Positions 32,807 through 43,250 of a DNA stretch of 64,000 nucleotides are shown here, in pieces. Each line of letters opens with the position of its first letter. Positions within the stretch are counted from its first letter, which is position 1. The DNA comes from Chimonanthus salicifolius (taxonomy: Eukaryota > Streptophyta > Magnoliopsida > Laurales > Calycanthaceae). Under the pieces are notes generated by a model. It saw nothing but the letters and a program-made list of their open reading frames with translations. It made no database searches and had not been told where the DNA came from. Location: positions 11,842,302 through 11,906,301 of the forward strand of contig CM023539.1 of NCBI GenBank assembly GCA_013350335.1, in the 5' to 3' direction. The position numbers and the translations under genes are program-made.

Positions 32807-35551
32807 TGTAACGCCCCGTCCTACTACGGGCGTGTTATCTCTGAAATATCTCAAATCAACACAAAAAACGGATATCGGGTATATATATTTTTTTGAAATG
32901 GGGTAATTATCTCCCACTTAACAAACTGCAAAACCATAAAGCTAAGAGACATAAGAAACCACTAACTAACCAAATATAGTCATACTGTCATCCGAAATAA
33001 ACATCATACAGAGAATTCATACCAAACAAGGACTTTTAAACTAAATATAAGCATGATAATAAAATCTCTAACTAGTATTACTCCTCCCTGGGCGTTTGCT
33101 CAAGGGACCCGCCTGCTCCTCCGTAATCGGAGTACCTGAAAGGTAAGGGGTGAGCTAACCAGCCCAATGAAGAGATAATGCATATCACATGTCAGCAACA
33201 TAAATAGATGTCATATGTATGAATGCAAGAATATCATAATAACCAGGGTTCTCATATGTATGAGATCCAACTACACCACCAACCAAAAATCCACCGACCA
33301 AATCCGAGACATCATCTCGGCAACTCACATCGGGTCATCCAACAAACTCCAGTCTCCCTATCAATGCAAACGGGAGAATACACAACTGCCTCAACCGCCG
33401 GAATGCAATGGGAAAACCCGCATCAGCTATGGGGTCTCAACTGCCGGAGTATAACGGGGAAACCAATCTCAAGGGCAGGCACCTCAACCACCGGAACGCA
33501 ACGGGGAAACCCGCATCCCCTATGGGGGTCTCGACCGCCGGAGCGTAATGGGGAAGTCTTCCCAACAACCAAGCTCATCTTATCATCATGAATGTATACA
33601 CATAAACAAATCCTCCCATGCATGCACATGGTATCATGATCATGTATGACAACACAAACATGTTCTGACATGACAAAAATATCAACAACATGCCTCATCA
33701 TGCGGTCAACGACACGTAACAGTGCTTAGACGCATACTTCTATATCCAACATGTGATTACATTTGCATCTTATGTTTAAACACGCAATGCATCATCACAT
33801 CTTCCAAATATCGTGTTCAACATCCATCTAACACTTGTCTCATTCATCATAATATCATATGTGTGTTATGATTAAACATAAACATGTTTTCAACAATTTT
33901 CAAGCATCAATAATCATTCATTCAATCAGAGTTTTCCATTAATCGCATATAGTTGACATGGGTGAACCCGAACGGATCCCTTGCCACATATTCATTTCAA
34001 TGGTTCCCTTACCGAGTGGCTTAATAAACGAAGGGTCTCATTCAGGTCACTCGATGTCCAAGGTTATAGGTTAAGAATGTGAATGCATGCTAAAACAATG
34101 ATAAGTCCCCTCACTTGTGTGCGTGCTTTTGAAATCCAAGCGATAAAACAGGCTGCAGGGTTGAAACGCACAAGCTAGGGGGCCTGAGAAGTTGGGGCGG
34201 ATCTACAAAAACTGTGACGGTCCTGCAAAACTAGGTTGATCCCATAAATCCGACCAAAAACAAGCTAGAAACAATCCAAGAACGATCCAAAATGGGCTGA
34301 AAAAGCTTCAGAAGGGATTCCAAAACAAACCAGAAGCAGCCCAAAACGGGGCCTGGAACGGGCCTAAAATGGGCCTGGGCCGGGCCTTGAAAGTGGATCG
34401 GGCTGCTGAGCTGGGCTGGTGGATTGGGCCTTGGTTGCACTGAGTTGGGCTTAGAGCTGGGCCAACATCAGGTTGGGTCAGACTGTTGGGCCAACACTGT
34501 AGTTGGGCCGAGCTAGCCAAAGAGATGGGCCGGGTACGAGCTGGACCACAACGAACTGGGCCTGATTTGCTGGGTTTGGCTTAGGAATCACATACTCAGT
34601 CCAACTAAGACAGATGAGTTGCTCAACTCAACTCGACTCGACTCGGTTGGGTCAAGAGGTTAGGGTTTCAAGAAAGATAAGTGGAGAGGAAGAAAAAAAG
34701 AAGAAGGGAACCAATGGTGGTGGCGGCGGCTGCTCAGATTAGGGCTTCGGATGGGTGCTGAGGGAGGGAAAATAGAGAATGAACTGAGATAAGAGAGAGG
34801 AGAGTGAGAGAAGAAAGAAAAGGGGGGAAAAGAGATGAAGAGGAGATGAGAGGAAGGAGGCCGAAATAAGGATAGAGAGGAGGAGGCGGCGCCACAAAGG
34901 GGGGATATGATAGGGTTTCGAATGGAGTGGGAAATGAGGAAGGTGAGGAGGCGGCGGCTGCAAAGGATTTAGGGTTTTGTTTTTGGCTTAGGAGGAGAGG
35001 GATTGGAGAGAAGAGAAAGGACAGGATGGAAGCTAGGGTTTTGCAAAAAAGGAAGGTAAAGGAGAAAGAGAATATTTATATGGGTGACTTAGGGTTTAGG
35101 TTAGGATTTGGGTTTTCTACAAAAATATATATATTTTTAAAAGAGTTTTAATTACGAACAAAAAATAAAATAAAATAAAAATCAAAACCCACAATCTTTT
35201 GTATCATCGAATTTATTTTATTTATTCATATTATTATCTTTAAACCTTGAATGTGTTAAATCAAATTTTCAAAAAGAAGAGCCTTTGCATTTACAAGAAA
35301 AAGAATTGAAAATCCGAAAAAATCGAACGTCGAACGTCGGGACAAAAAAACGTGTGATTTCCAAATATTTTTTTTTGGACAAAATGTATAATAATTCAGA
35401 ATTACAAAATTACCCTTCGAGTGTCCGTACTTGAAAACATGTAAACTGGGGCGGCCCGCCTCAGGACCCACATTTTCCCAATGCCACCAAAGTCCTGTAA
35501 CAGCTCAGAGATCCTAAAAAGAATCGGGAAATTTCGGATCGGGTCATTACA
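32807..35551 (-). mobile_element. Solo LTR, chromovirus type (2.75 kb), inside the Copia RT
   Basis: Ends TGTAACGCCCCGTCC...GGATCGGGTCATTACA with a near-perfect 5-bp duplication AGTAG/AGTGG (32802-32806, 35552-35556). It splits the Copia polymerase after 'GCKPIDTPL'. In minus sense a TATA box CATATAAATATTC (about 35069-35081) is followed by a CT-rich leader-like stretch with 'gccgccgcc' (about 34880-34960), as expected of an LTR promoter in R-U5 orientation. Internal tandem repeats are at 33360-33560. No protein domain is present. Confidence 0.75.
33360..33560. repeat. Imperfect tandem repeats (about 55-65 bp) in the solo LTR
   Basis: Units with 'caaccgccggaatgcaatgg', 'gaaaacccgcatc' and 'ctatggggtctc' recur about three to four times with substitutions and length changes. 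Arrays of similar wording (in opposite orientation) occur in the LTR at 58653-61127. Confidence 0.7.
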
Positions 35552-35556
35552 AGTGG

Positions 35557-36300
35557 AGTATCAATAGGTTTGCATCCAGAGTACCCGGCATCATGTAGAA
35601 GATCTAGGGCATACTTTCGCTGAGAGAGAGAGACCTCGAGAAGAACGAGCGACCACAATTCCAAGAAAGTAACGTAGTGACCTCAGATCTTTAATATCAA
35701 ATGTGCATTGTAGATACTCTTTCAATCTAGAAATAGTTGTATCACTATTACCTGTGAGAACAATATCATCAACATAAACCACTAGAAGCATTACCACAAA
35801 GTAAAGACGGTAAAAAAAAATGGAGTGATCCATCTGGTACCGAGAGAAACCATAAGGTAACAAAGCACTACTGAACTTCTCAAATCAGGTTCGTGGAGAC
35901 TGCTTGAGGCCATAGAGAGCCTTCTTGAGTCTGTAGACAGAGTTAGACTCCCCATGCTTGACAAACCCTGGAGGGGAGAGCATATATATTTCATCTTGTA
36001 GATCACCATGTAGAAAGGAATTCTTCACATCCAATTGACGAAGAGGCCGGTCATGAGTGGTGGCAATGGAGATTAGAACACGAACATAGGTAATCTTTGT
36101 CACAAGAGAGAAGGTTTCCTGGTAATCTTTGTCACAGAGAGAAGTTTGCATAATGCCCTTGGCAACAAGGCGATCTTTGTATTTAGCAATGGATCTATTT
36201 AGATTATGCTTTAAGACGAAGACCCATTTGCACCCAACTGGAGTCTTCCTTGGAGGGAGAGGAACTATGTCTCAGGTATGGTTCTTGTCACGTGTTGCTA
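35557..36300 (-). pseudogene. Copia reverse transcriptase domain
   Basis: Minus frames give 'RPLRQLDVKNSFLHGDLQDE' with the first catalytic aspartate, 'IYMLSPPGFV', 'YRLKKALYGLKQSPR', 'GFSRYQMDHSIFF', the catalytic 'LLVVYVDDIVLTG' (YVDD intact, about 35765-35800), 'LRSLRYFLGI' and 'LSQRKYALDLLHDAGYSGCK'. The motifs are in family order but spread over three frames, so it is non-functional. The enzyme would copy the element RNA in the cytoplasmic particle. Confidence 0.85.
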
Positions 36301-37600
36301 ATTCCTCTTTCATGGCTGCTTTCCAAGAGGGATCACTAAGAGCAGTATCAATCCTTTTTGGAATCTTAATGTTGTCCAGAGCTGTAAGAAAGTTGTGATA
36401 AGAAGGAGAAACATCATGATAGAACATAAAATGAGCAAGGGGATGGCTGGTACAAGCACGCTTACCTTTCCGAAGCACAATGGGAAGATCAGACTCTGCA
36501 GTGGTTGATGAATCTGGACCAGGGGCAGAGGGGGTGGTGGCATTTGCTGGAAGTGGAGGCGGACGCTGCCTGCGTTGATATGCTAGAATGGGCTTTGTAG
36601 TGCTACAAGGACACGTATCTGTAGGTAAAAAAGGTAGAACTAGAGAGGGAGAAGAAATGGATGGTGCTGAAAAGTAGGGGATTGTCTCAAAGAAGGTGAC
36701 ATCCATGGGAATGTAAGTTTTGCTCGTGAGGGGATCAAGACACTTGTAGCTTATGGAAAGGGGAATAGTCCAAGAAAACACATCACACGGCCCTAGAAGA
36801 GAGCTTATTACCAGAAAATTGGTGAACAAAGAAGACACACCCAAAGACATGTAAGGGAAGACTATGGATGGTTGTGTCGGGTGAGGAGGTCAATCAGTGA
36901 CTTGTCGAGTAGCACACGGGATGGCATGTGGTTAAGACTGCTTCACACCAATATGACTGTGGGACATGCATGGTAAAGAAAAGAGAGCGGGCTACCTCAA
37001 GTAAATGTCGGTTTTTTCTTTCGGCTATACCATTTTGTTGAGGTGTAGATGAACAAGAAATTGGGATTTGACACCGTAGTGTTGCTAGAATTGAACAAAA
37101 GAATACGACAAATACACCCCCCCCCCCCCCCCCCCCCCCGCAACCCAATTGCCACTACAGAAAGTTTTAATTTAACAAGAAAATTAAGTTTCAACCTATT
37201 TATAAAACGTGCGAAAATGCTCACACACCTCAAACTTATGTTTCATTATATATATCCATCTCATGCATGAATAATCATCAATAAATGAAACAAAATAACA
37301 AAAACCTGTGCGAGAAGCAGAAGGAGATTGCCAAACATCATATTGTATAATAGAAAATAAGGTAGATGTACGTTTATTGATGGAAGGAGGAAAACAAGTT
37401 CTACAATGTTCACATTCAAACTTATTAAAAGATAAAGAAGGAACAAGCTTTTTCAATACAGAGTCAGAGGTATGCCTGAGTCTGCAATGCCAAAGCCACA
37501 CATTGGAGGAAGAAGAGGTCGAGCAACCTTCAGAGGCATCAGTCTGTTGATCAAGAAGATATAAGCCTCCAACTTCACGACCACCACCAATCACCTTCCT
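36301..37600 (-). pseudogene. Copia integrase domain
   Basis: The 132-residue frame at 37196-37594 has GAG-pre-integrase wording, 'WLWHCRLRHTSDSVLKKL' (the His-His half) and 'CEHC' (the Cys-Cys half of the zinc site), then 'FCYFVSFIDDYS'. After an interruption with a C23 run, 'QQNGIAERKNRHLLEVARS' and 'SYWCEAVLTTC' follow at 36900-37060, and the proline-rich C-terminal part runs to 36310. The region around the catalytic second Asp is replaced by the homopolymer-bearing stretch. Confidence 0.82.
37117..37139. repeat. C23 homopolymer (G23 in Copia sense)
   Basis: Twenty-three consecutive C residues inside the Copia integrase. On the minus strand this is a long G run and could form stacked G structures. 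Its length is also the kind of feature most prone to sequencing and assembly error. Confidence 0.95.
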
Positions 37601-37609
37601 CGTGGTTAG

Positions 37610-38898
37610 ATCCTAAAAGACACAATGAGAATGAAAAAATGTGACTGAGCAATTCAAATTCTTAGTGATTGCACTAATAGAAAGCAAGTTACGAGATAAA
37701 TGGGGAACATGTAAGGTCAGAGAGACAGGAATCGGCCCTTTACCCGCAATAGCAGTAGAGGAGTCATTAGCTAATTTTATTTGACCACAAGAAACAGAAG
37801 AGAGGGAAGAGAAAATGGTAGACATACCAGCCATATGATTAGTGGCCCAGAATCGATTATCCAAGAATGAGATGAAGCATGATTTGCAAAGGACTCAGTA
37901 CCTGAAGTAGATGAGACAACATTAGAAACCTTGGGGTTGAAGACGCTCCAGTCGTTGCAGCAGCAAGTTAAACTCATGAGTGGTCACTGGGGAACTATCA
38001 GTAGCCACATCAAACGAAGAAGTAACAGGAGGGGCATTGAAGATATTAGCTTGCTTTGGTCGGCCATGAAGCTTGTAGCATGAATCAATATAATGATTGT
38101 TCATCTTGCAATAGGTACAGAAATGGGTGGGCCTTTGGTGTCCCGACGGATGTCAAAAAAATCTTTGGCCCATGAAGTGGGAGCCTCATGAGTAGGAGGC
38201 ATGAAAGGGTGAGCGGTGACAGAGGCATGGCGTTCAACTGACACAGGAGTCATAACAAGACGATGACTATCATCCTGAAGTAATGCAGAGTAAATCTCAT
38301 CCAAAGAGGGAAGAGGTCGTTGCCCAAGTAGTTGGGCCCGTTTAGGCTCAAATCCAGGATTGAAACCAGCTAATAATGAAAAACTCAGTTGTTGTTCAAC
38401 GTACTTGCGAAACTTCAAAGTGTCTGCAGGAGCCTCAAAGGTAATGGATTGAAACTAATCCAGTTCCAACCAACAAGACCGCATCTTCGAATAATACTGG
38501 ATAAGGGACAACTCCTTCTGTCGGAGAGTAGCAACAGCCTGAGATAACTCATAAATATCCCCATCAGAATAGAGAGTCTTCATCGTGTCCCGGACATCTT
38601 TAGCAATAGGAAGAGTATAGACAAGTCTCCAGACTTGATCTTCCATGGAATGAAGAAACTAGGACTGGACCAGGGAGTTATACGCGGTCCAAGTGGAATA
38701 TTTAGGATCAGTCTTAGCTGGTTCGGTAGCAGTACCATCGATAAAAGATGCCAGTTGTTTTGCAGTCAATAACATCTTGGCAGAGTGAGACCATTCAAAG
38801 TAGTTAGTTTCATTGAGTAAGACCGTAGTGATCCGTCTAATCTGTGGAGAGCCAAAAGAGGCCACATTGGGAGGAGAAGATGTAGAAGAGGATGCCAT
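37610..38898 (-). pseudogene. Copia gag and protease
   Basis: The minus frame starting at 38898 ('MASSSTSSPPNVASFGSPQI..NETNYFEWSHSAKMLL') is a UBN2/retrotransposon gag. It continues in pieces at 38455-38646 ('VWRLVYTLPIAKDV', 'LSLIQYYSKMRSCW') and 38101-38418 ('FRKYVEQQLSFSLLAGFNPG', 'LPSLDEIYSALLQDD'). A CCHC knuckle 'CTYCKMNNHYIDSC' follows near 38080-38120. Then come the protease 'SWIIDSG' near 37865-37885, frame-shifted before 'ATNHMAG', and 'NLLSISAITKNLNCSVTFF'. Gag packages the RNA and the protease matures the polyprotein. Four or more lesions. Confidence 0.83.
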
Positions 38899-39736
38899 AG
38901 TGCTGAACTATTGACCAAATCAGAGATGGGTCAAAATCACAGACGAAAGCCCAAAGATGCTGCAACAGATCTGAGAAGAAGAGCCAGAAATGGACCCCAC
39001 TAAGCACAAGCGAGATCGAAAAGCTCGTAGATGGGATACATGGGCAAGGGCGAATCTGGTGATGTAATACCCAGGTGCACTTAGGCTGGTCCTACATAGA
39101 TTGAAGGAAAAAAAGACCAAAAACTGGGTGCACAAACGTCCCTAACAGCAATGTGAAGAAGTCTCCAAGTGGGTCCCACCATTGAGGGAAGGTGGGGAAG
39201 TCAGGTGCGATGAAATCAAAGGTATTGGGTGAATCCAAGAGGCTTGCATCAAAGCCAAAAGATCCCAAGAGCAGAGAGATGTAGCCAGAAAAACCCAAAA
39301 AAGAGAGTTATTGACGTCCCAGGCAGCAGCGGAAGGAGTGGAAACATAGTGGGTCCCACATGATCCAAAAGAGAGAACCACCGGCATAGATAGAAACCAT
39401 GGCCAGGGGCGGCAGTAGTGGTGGAGGGTCAACAACCAACAAAGCCCTGAGCCAGCCAATCGAAGTAAAAAACCAAAAATGGGTTTTTTCGAACGGCAGA
39501 ATCGCTTGAAGAGGGACGGCACAGAAAGCAGACTATGAACTTTCAAAACCAAGATCCAACCCTACGGATGGGTAATCCTGTCAAAAACGGTGAAGGTAGG
39601 TAGGTTCACTCAAGCCTCAAGCCTGAGCTTTGCCAAAGAAAGAGATCGAGATCGAAGAAGAATCTGCTGCAGAGAGACACAGACGGAAACTAAAAAAAAA
39701 AAAAGTCCTAGTCCGGGAAAGCTGCAGAGAAGGAAG
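38899..39736 (-). other. Copia untranslated leader, shared with the LARD elements
   Basis: Between the 5' LTR and the gag start. The block at 38958-39060 ('acagatctgagaagaag', 'ggaccccac.aagcacaa', 'ggggcga.tggtg'-like) matches 18832-18940 in LARD copy 1 and 'gtcccacaaagcac' at 27365-27378 in copy 2. This is the leader region where packaging signals lie in LTR elements. Confidence 0.7.
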
Positions 39737-40024
39737 TCAAGAATCGAAGAAGAAAAGAAGAAGATGAAGAGAGAACACATAGTATTTGGACAAGAATTCT
39801 TCTCTATGATTGTTTCATTTTATTGAACGTATAGAGAATACATGAATATATAAAACAAAAGGAGTCATTCATGGTGGCTAAGAAGGGAAATAAATAAATG
39901 AATAAGCAATTACAATAATTTCTACAGTTGACGATATATTTTGAGTTAGGTTTCCTAAATTAGAATTATTCTGGTCAACTATGTCTAGAAGGTGGGCCCA
40001 CACAGTCTACTGGGTCCTACAACA
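39737..40024 (-). repeat. 5' LTR of the Copia element
   Basis: Partner of 30843-31132. The inner end (ATTCTTGA in element sense) has lost the CA found in the other copy (ATTCTACA). Confidence 0.85.
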
Positions 40025-40294
40025 ACAACTTCATTAGATTGCACTAAATATGCCTTTCTCATTCAAAATTTACATGAGCAAATGTACATGTTACCACCTC
40101 CTAGATTTCAATAGAAAGTGGAGAAAATTTTGCCTTGTAGTTCAAAATTGCCATTTATGGTTCAAGCAATCCCCAATCCCCATATGCTGGCTTTTTGTAG
40201 TTCAACGGAACAATTTTTGAAGTTGGGATATCAATGTGTTATTTTGATAATATTGTCCTTTATTTTTCAGTGATCTGAAAACACAATGGTTGTT

Positions 40295-40400
40295 CTTGTC
40301 TATGTGATGACATAGTTGTCAACTTGTCACAGAGAATGACACGAGATCTTGTCTATGTGATGACATAGTTGTCAACTTGTCACAGAGAATGACACGAGAT
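40295..40400 (+). repeat. Perfect 53-bp tandem duplication
   Basis: 40295-40347 and 40348-40400 are identical (from 'cttgtctatg' to 'gacacgagat'), duplicating the YVDD-coding part of the Copia remnant. Perfect identity points to a recent event. Confidence 0.93.
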
Positions 40401-40606
40401 ACAAAATCTCAAACCAATCTTTAAAAGTGGTTTGGAATAGAAGACCTTGGGCGTTTATTTTATTTCTATATTGTTGGCACTGAGGTCACCCATTTTGGGC
40501 ATTGTTTTATCTCAAGAGAAGAATGTTGTTCTTCTCAAAGAAATAGACACTCTTGGTGTGAAACCATTTGGCACTTCTTTAGAGCAAAACCATCTCCTCT
40601 TAACAA

Positions 40607-40828
40607 TTTTTTTTTATGACCGAAGGTGTCCAGGTGTCTCACCCGTAGGGGACTTTACCCGACTAATCCTTCGGGGCATGTGCACACCTCTCTCCACACA
40701 TACCAGGTTCAAACGATGAGGAGTAACCCCATGAGGAATGGCCCAGAGGGGTTTGAGCATGAATTTAACTCAAGATCTCCTTCATAAGCTTCTTGACCAT
40801 CAGGCCAACCCCCTCTGGGGTTTTGATA
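40607..40828 (-). mobile_element. tRNA-derived SINE-like element
   Basis: In minus sense: an A-box-like 'TGGCCTGATGGTCAAGA' near the start, a B-box-like 'CTTGAGTTAAATTC' (40752-40765), then a tail block 'GGATTAGTCGGGT...CCTGGACACCTTCGG' and an A10 run (T10 at about 40609-40618). The same tail wording closes the SINE at 54656-54850, so they belong to one family. Confidence 0.65.
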
Positions 40829-40865
40829 ATACTGTCCTTTATTTTTCAATGATCTGGAAACACAA

Positions 40866-41233
40866 ATTTTTTTTGAAACATTAACAGCTTTGATTCCATA
40901 AATAAGAGGGTAGTACAAAAGAAGGACCCGAGTATAGGAGAACTATACTCAGAATCAAAAAGAGAATAATAAACATAAATGCAAGAGAAAAACAAGAGAG
41001 ATACAAGATACATTCAGAACCATCCCACACCAAATACAACTGGGACCCAAACCCCTAGCTTTCAAAGCTAGCCAGAGGAAAGATTTCCAAGGCCGGCGCT
41101 TGTAAGTGAACAGCAGCTTTTGCCAAGAAACCTGCAATACAGTTTGCAGAGCGAAGTATATGAGTGAAAGTGATACCACCCATGCTACACAATCTCCAAA
41201 TATCCCTTACAATACAAACCAACCTCCACGGGG
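40866..41233 (-). mobile_element. 5'-truncated L1 insertion, RNase H tail
   Basis: Flanked by a 10-bp duplication GGAAACACAA (40856-40865 and 41234-41243). A T8 run at the left end is the poly(A) tail. Minus coding 'ITFTHILRSANCIAGFLAKA' (41110-41170) is the end of the RNase H (RVT_3) domain found downstream of RT in plant L1 elements. Confidence 0.85.
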
Positions 41234-42092
41234 GGAAACACAATGGTCGTTCTTGTTTATGTTGATGACATAGTTATCAACTTGTCACAGAGAATGATAC
41301 TCACGAGATACAAAATCTCAAACCCTATCTTTAAAAGTAGTTTGGAATCAAAGACCTTGGGCATTTATTTTATTTATTTATTGTTGGTACTGAGGTAGCC
41401 CATTCTGGGCATTGTTTTATCTCAAGAGAAGAATGTTGATCTTCTCAAAGAAACAAACGCTCTTGGTGTGAAACCATCTGGCACTTCTTTAACTCAAAAC
41501 CATCTGCTCTTAGCAATTGAAGACACCTTTCTAGTTGATCTGAGAGAATATCAATGGCTAGTCTGCAAACTCATCTATTATACCATCACTGGGCCTAACT
41601 TATATTTTTGTCTTCTTGGTATAGTGAACCAGTGTATGCATTCACTGCAGACCTCCTACGTGCATGCAACTCATTGAATTTTTTGACATTTAAAATCTGC
41701 TCTAGGCCAAACTATGTTTTTAAGGCCTTCTCTAATGCTAATTGGGCTGGACTCCCCTCTACTTTCCGGTCTATCTCAAGTAATGTACTTTTGTTAGTGA
41801 TTACCTTGTCACATGGAAGTAAAAGGAAAAGTTTTGTTCTCCACTCTAGTGCTGAAGTTGAAACTGCTTCATGGCTCATCTTGCATGTGAGATTATCTAG
41901 CTCTTGATCGTTATGCTGTTGCAATGGGAAAAAGGAAGAAAGTGATTAAAAACTCTCTATATTTTTCTTGTATTATATTATTATAAGGGAACCTCTTGTT
42001 AAAGAAGATGGACACAATGCCCACATTATAACTTAGTTGTGAAAAATAGATAAAGTATGATATATATACATTCACATTGTTTTAGTTGTCCT

Positions 42093-42693
42093 TTTTTCTT
42101 TTTTTTTGGAGCGGTAACAAAGAAAGATTATATTAACTAAAAAGAGAACAAATACAAAGGAGGGAAAGGTTTTAACAGAATTAGACCCAAAAGAAAAAAA
42201 GAAAAGAAAAAACATAAAAGAAAACAAAATACAAAAAAGAAAGAAATCCTCCGATCTCAAAGGAGGAAAATGCCGGAGAAAATGTCGGTGACACCAAGTT
42301 TGGCAAAAACGTCTACCACTCCATTTGTTGTTCAACTGATTTTGACAAAGGAAACATCCCTCCCTAAAGGCAACTCCCTAATGTCCCCAACCACAGTGAT
42401 CAATTTCTATGGCGGACGTCTTTGATCCTTTGCCCACTTAATTGCATTTGCCAAATCCCCCTCAATAATGAGTTGACCTTGCCCAAACATATTCTAGATG
42501 TTCAAAGCTCTCCTAATGCTAAGGATTTTTGCCTCATTGGAGTCTCTATTTCCCACTGACTCATTGAAGACAATGGAAGTAGTCCCCTCATGGTTCCTAA
42601 GTACACCACCTATCCCTGCAGGCTCCGGTTTCCCTCTTGATGCCCCATCAACATTGAATTTCATGACATTTTGTTCTGGAGGTCTCTATTGTT
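42093..42693 (-). mobile_element. 5'-truncated L1 insertion with RNase H domain
   Basis: Flanked by an 18-bp duplication CATTGTTTTAGTTGTCCT (42075-42092, 42694-42711). The left end has T-runs (poly(A) in minus sense). The minus strand reads 'MKFNVDGASRGKPEPAGIGG' (42600-42665, the first RNase H aspartate), 'ESVGNRDSNEAKILSIRRAL' and 'IIEGDLANAIKWAKDQRRPP', then, after stops, 'TNGVVDVFAKLGV'. This is a decayed but clearly bounded target-primed insertion. Confidence 0.9.
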
Positions 42694-42711
42694 CATTGTT
42701 TTAGTTGTCCT

Positions 42712-43250
42712 AAAAAGAAATAAATCTAAAATGGTATCTAACAATACTTTTCCTCAAGCTTGAGCATCAATGTCAATCATGGCAAGCTTGCTAACGGTGA
42801 ATTGGAGTTGAGAGTGTGATACAACTTTGTTGAGCATATCGGGCAATTTATCTTTGGAGACAAAGGAGTGGCTCTACTTTTGGAGGTAATATGGTCTCAT
42901 ATCAAGTGAGGTTTAACTTCAATATGCTTAGTATGCTCAACAATAGATTAGATGCAATCCGAACAGAAACTTGGTTATCAGAATACATGACCATAGTTTC
43001 CAAATGGAGAAAATCCTAACCTAGAAAGTAATGTCTTGGGACACAACATTTCACTAGCAATGTTAGACGTGACACCATACTAAACCTCAACACTAGATCT
43101 TGCGACTTGATATTGTTTTTTAGTTCCAAGGAAACAATATTGCCACCAACGATCTTGCAATATCTTGTTATAGATCGTCGATCATCTAAGGATTCTACCT
43201 AGTCAACATCAAAGTAGGGAGAATTGTAGAGATGACCATGTGTGGTATGT
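42712..43250 (-). pseudogene. Copia RNase H C-terminal fragment
   Basis: Minus frames between 43230 and 42740 read 'DDRRSITRYCKIVGGNIVSL', 'VMYSDNQVSVRIASN' and a decayed tail, in the order seen in Copia RNase H ('DRRST..YC.FVGGN', 'CDNQ..I..NP'). No LTR accompanies it. Confidence 0.6.

Larger units (their letters stand above)
30843..40024 (-). mobile_element. Copia LTR retrotransposon, complete outline, degenerate
   Basis: Direct LTRs (30843-31132, 39737-40024) and a perfect 5-bp duplication ACAAC (30838-30842, 40025-40029) define the element. In minus order: 5' LTR, a long untranslated leader (38899-39736), gag with a CCHC knuckle, protease, integrase, reverse transcriptase, RNase H, a polypurine tract (GAGGGGGAG, 31133-31141) and 3' LTR. 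Stops, shifts, a C23 run and two nested solo LTRs (31408-32344, 32807-35551) break it. The order protease-integrase-RT is diagnostic of Copia. Without the nested LTRs the element is about 5.5 kb, normal for the group. A clean primer site could not be found beside the 5' LTR, whose inner end is worn. Confidence 0.88.
40025..41960 (+). pseudogene. Second Copia RT-RNase H remnant, plus strand, rearranged
   Basis: Plus-strand wording: 'VYMLPPPRF' (40087), 'VVLVYVDDIVI' at 41243-41280 (catalytic YVDD, intact in this copy), 'SSLESKTLGIYF', 'NHLLLAIEDTFLVDLREYQW', 'LVCKLIYYTITGPNL', 'FSNANWAGLPSTFRSISSN', 'GSKRKSFVLHSSAEVETA' (41820-41870): the end of Copia RT through RNase H. The RT segment occurs twice (40240-40606 and 40822-41520), with a 53-bp tandem duplication in the first copy, a SINE-like unit at the junction and an L1 tail in the second. 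Opposite orientation and different wording show it is not part of 30843-40024, which inserted at its 5' side. Confidence 0.78.

Noticed and set aside
33360..33560. Repeat array considered as CRISPR-like
   Set aside because: The repeats are imperfect and variable in length, without constant repeats and unique spacers, inside a plant LTR. CRISPR does not apply to a plant nuclear genome.
36129..36398. 89-codon plus-strand frame
   Set aside because: Antisense to the Copia reverse transcriptase and integrase.
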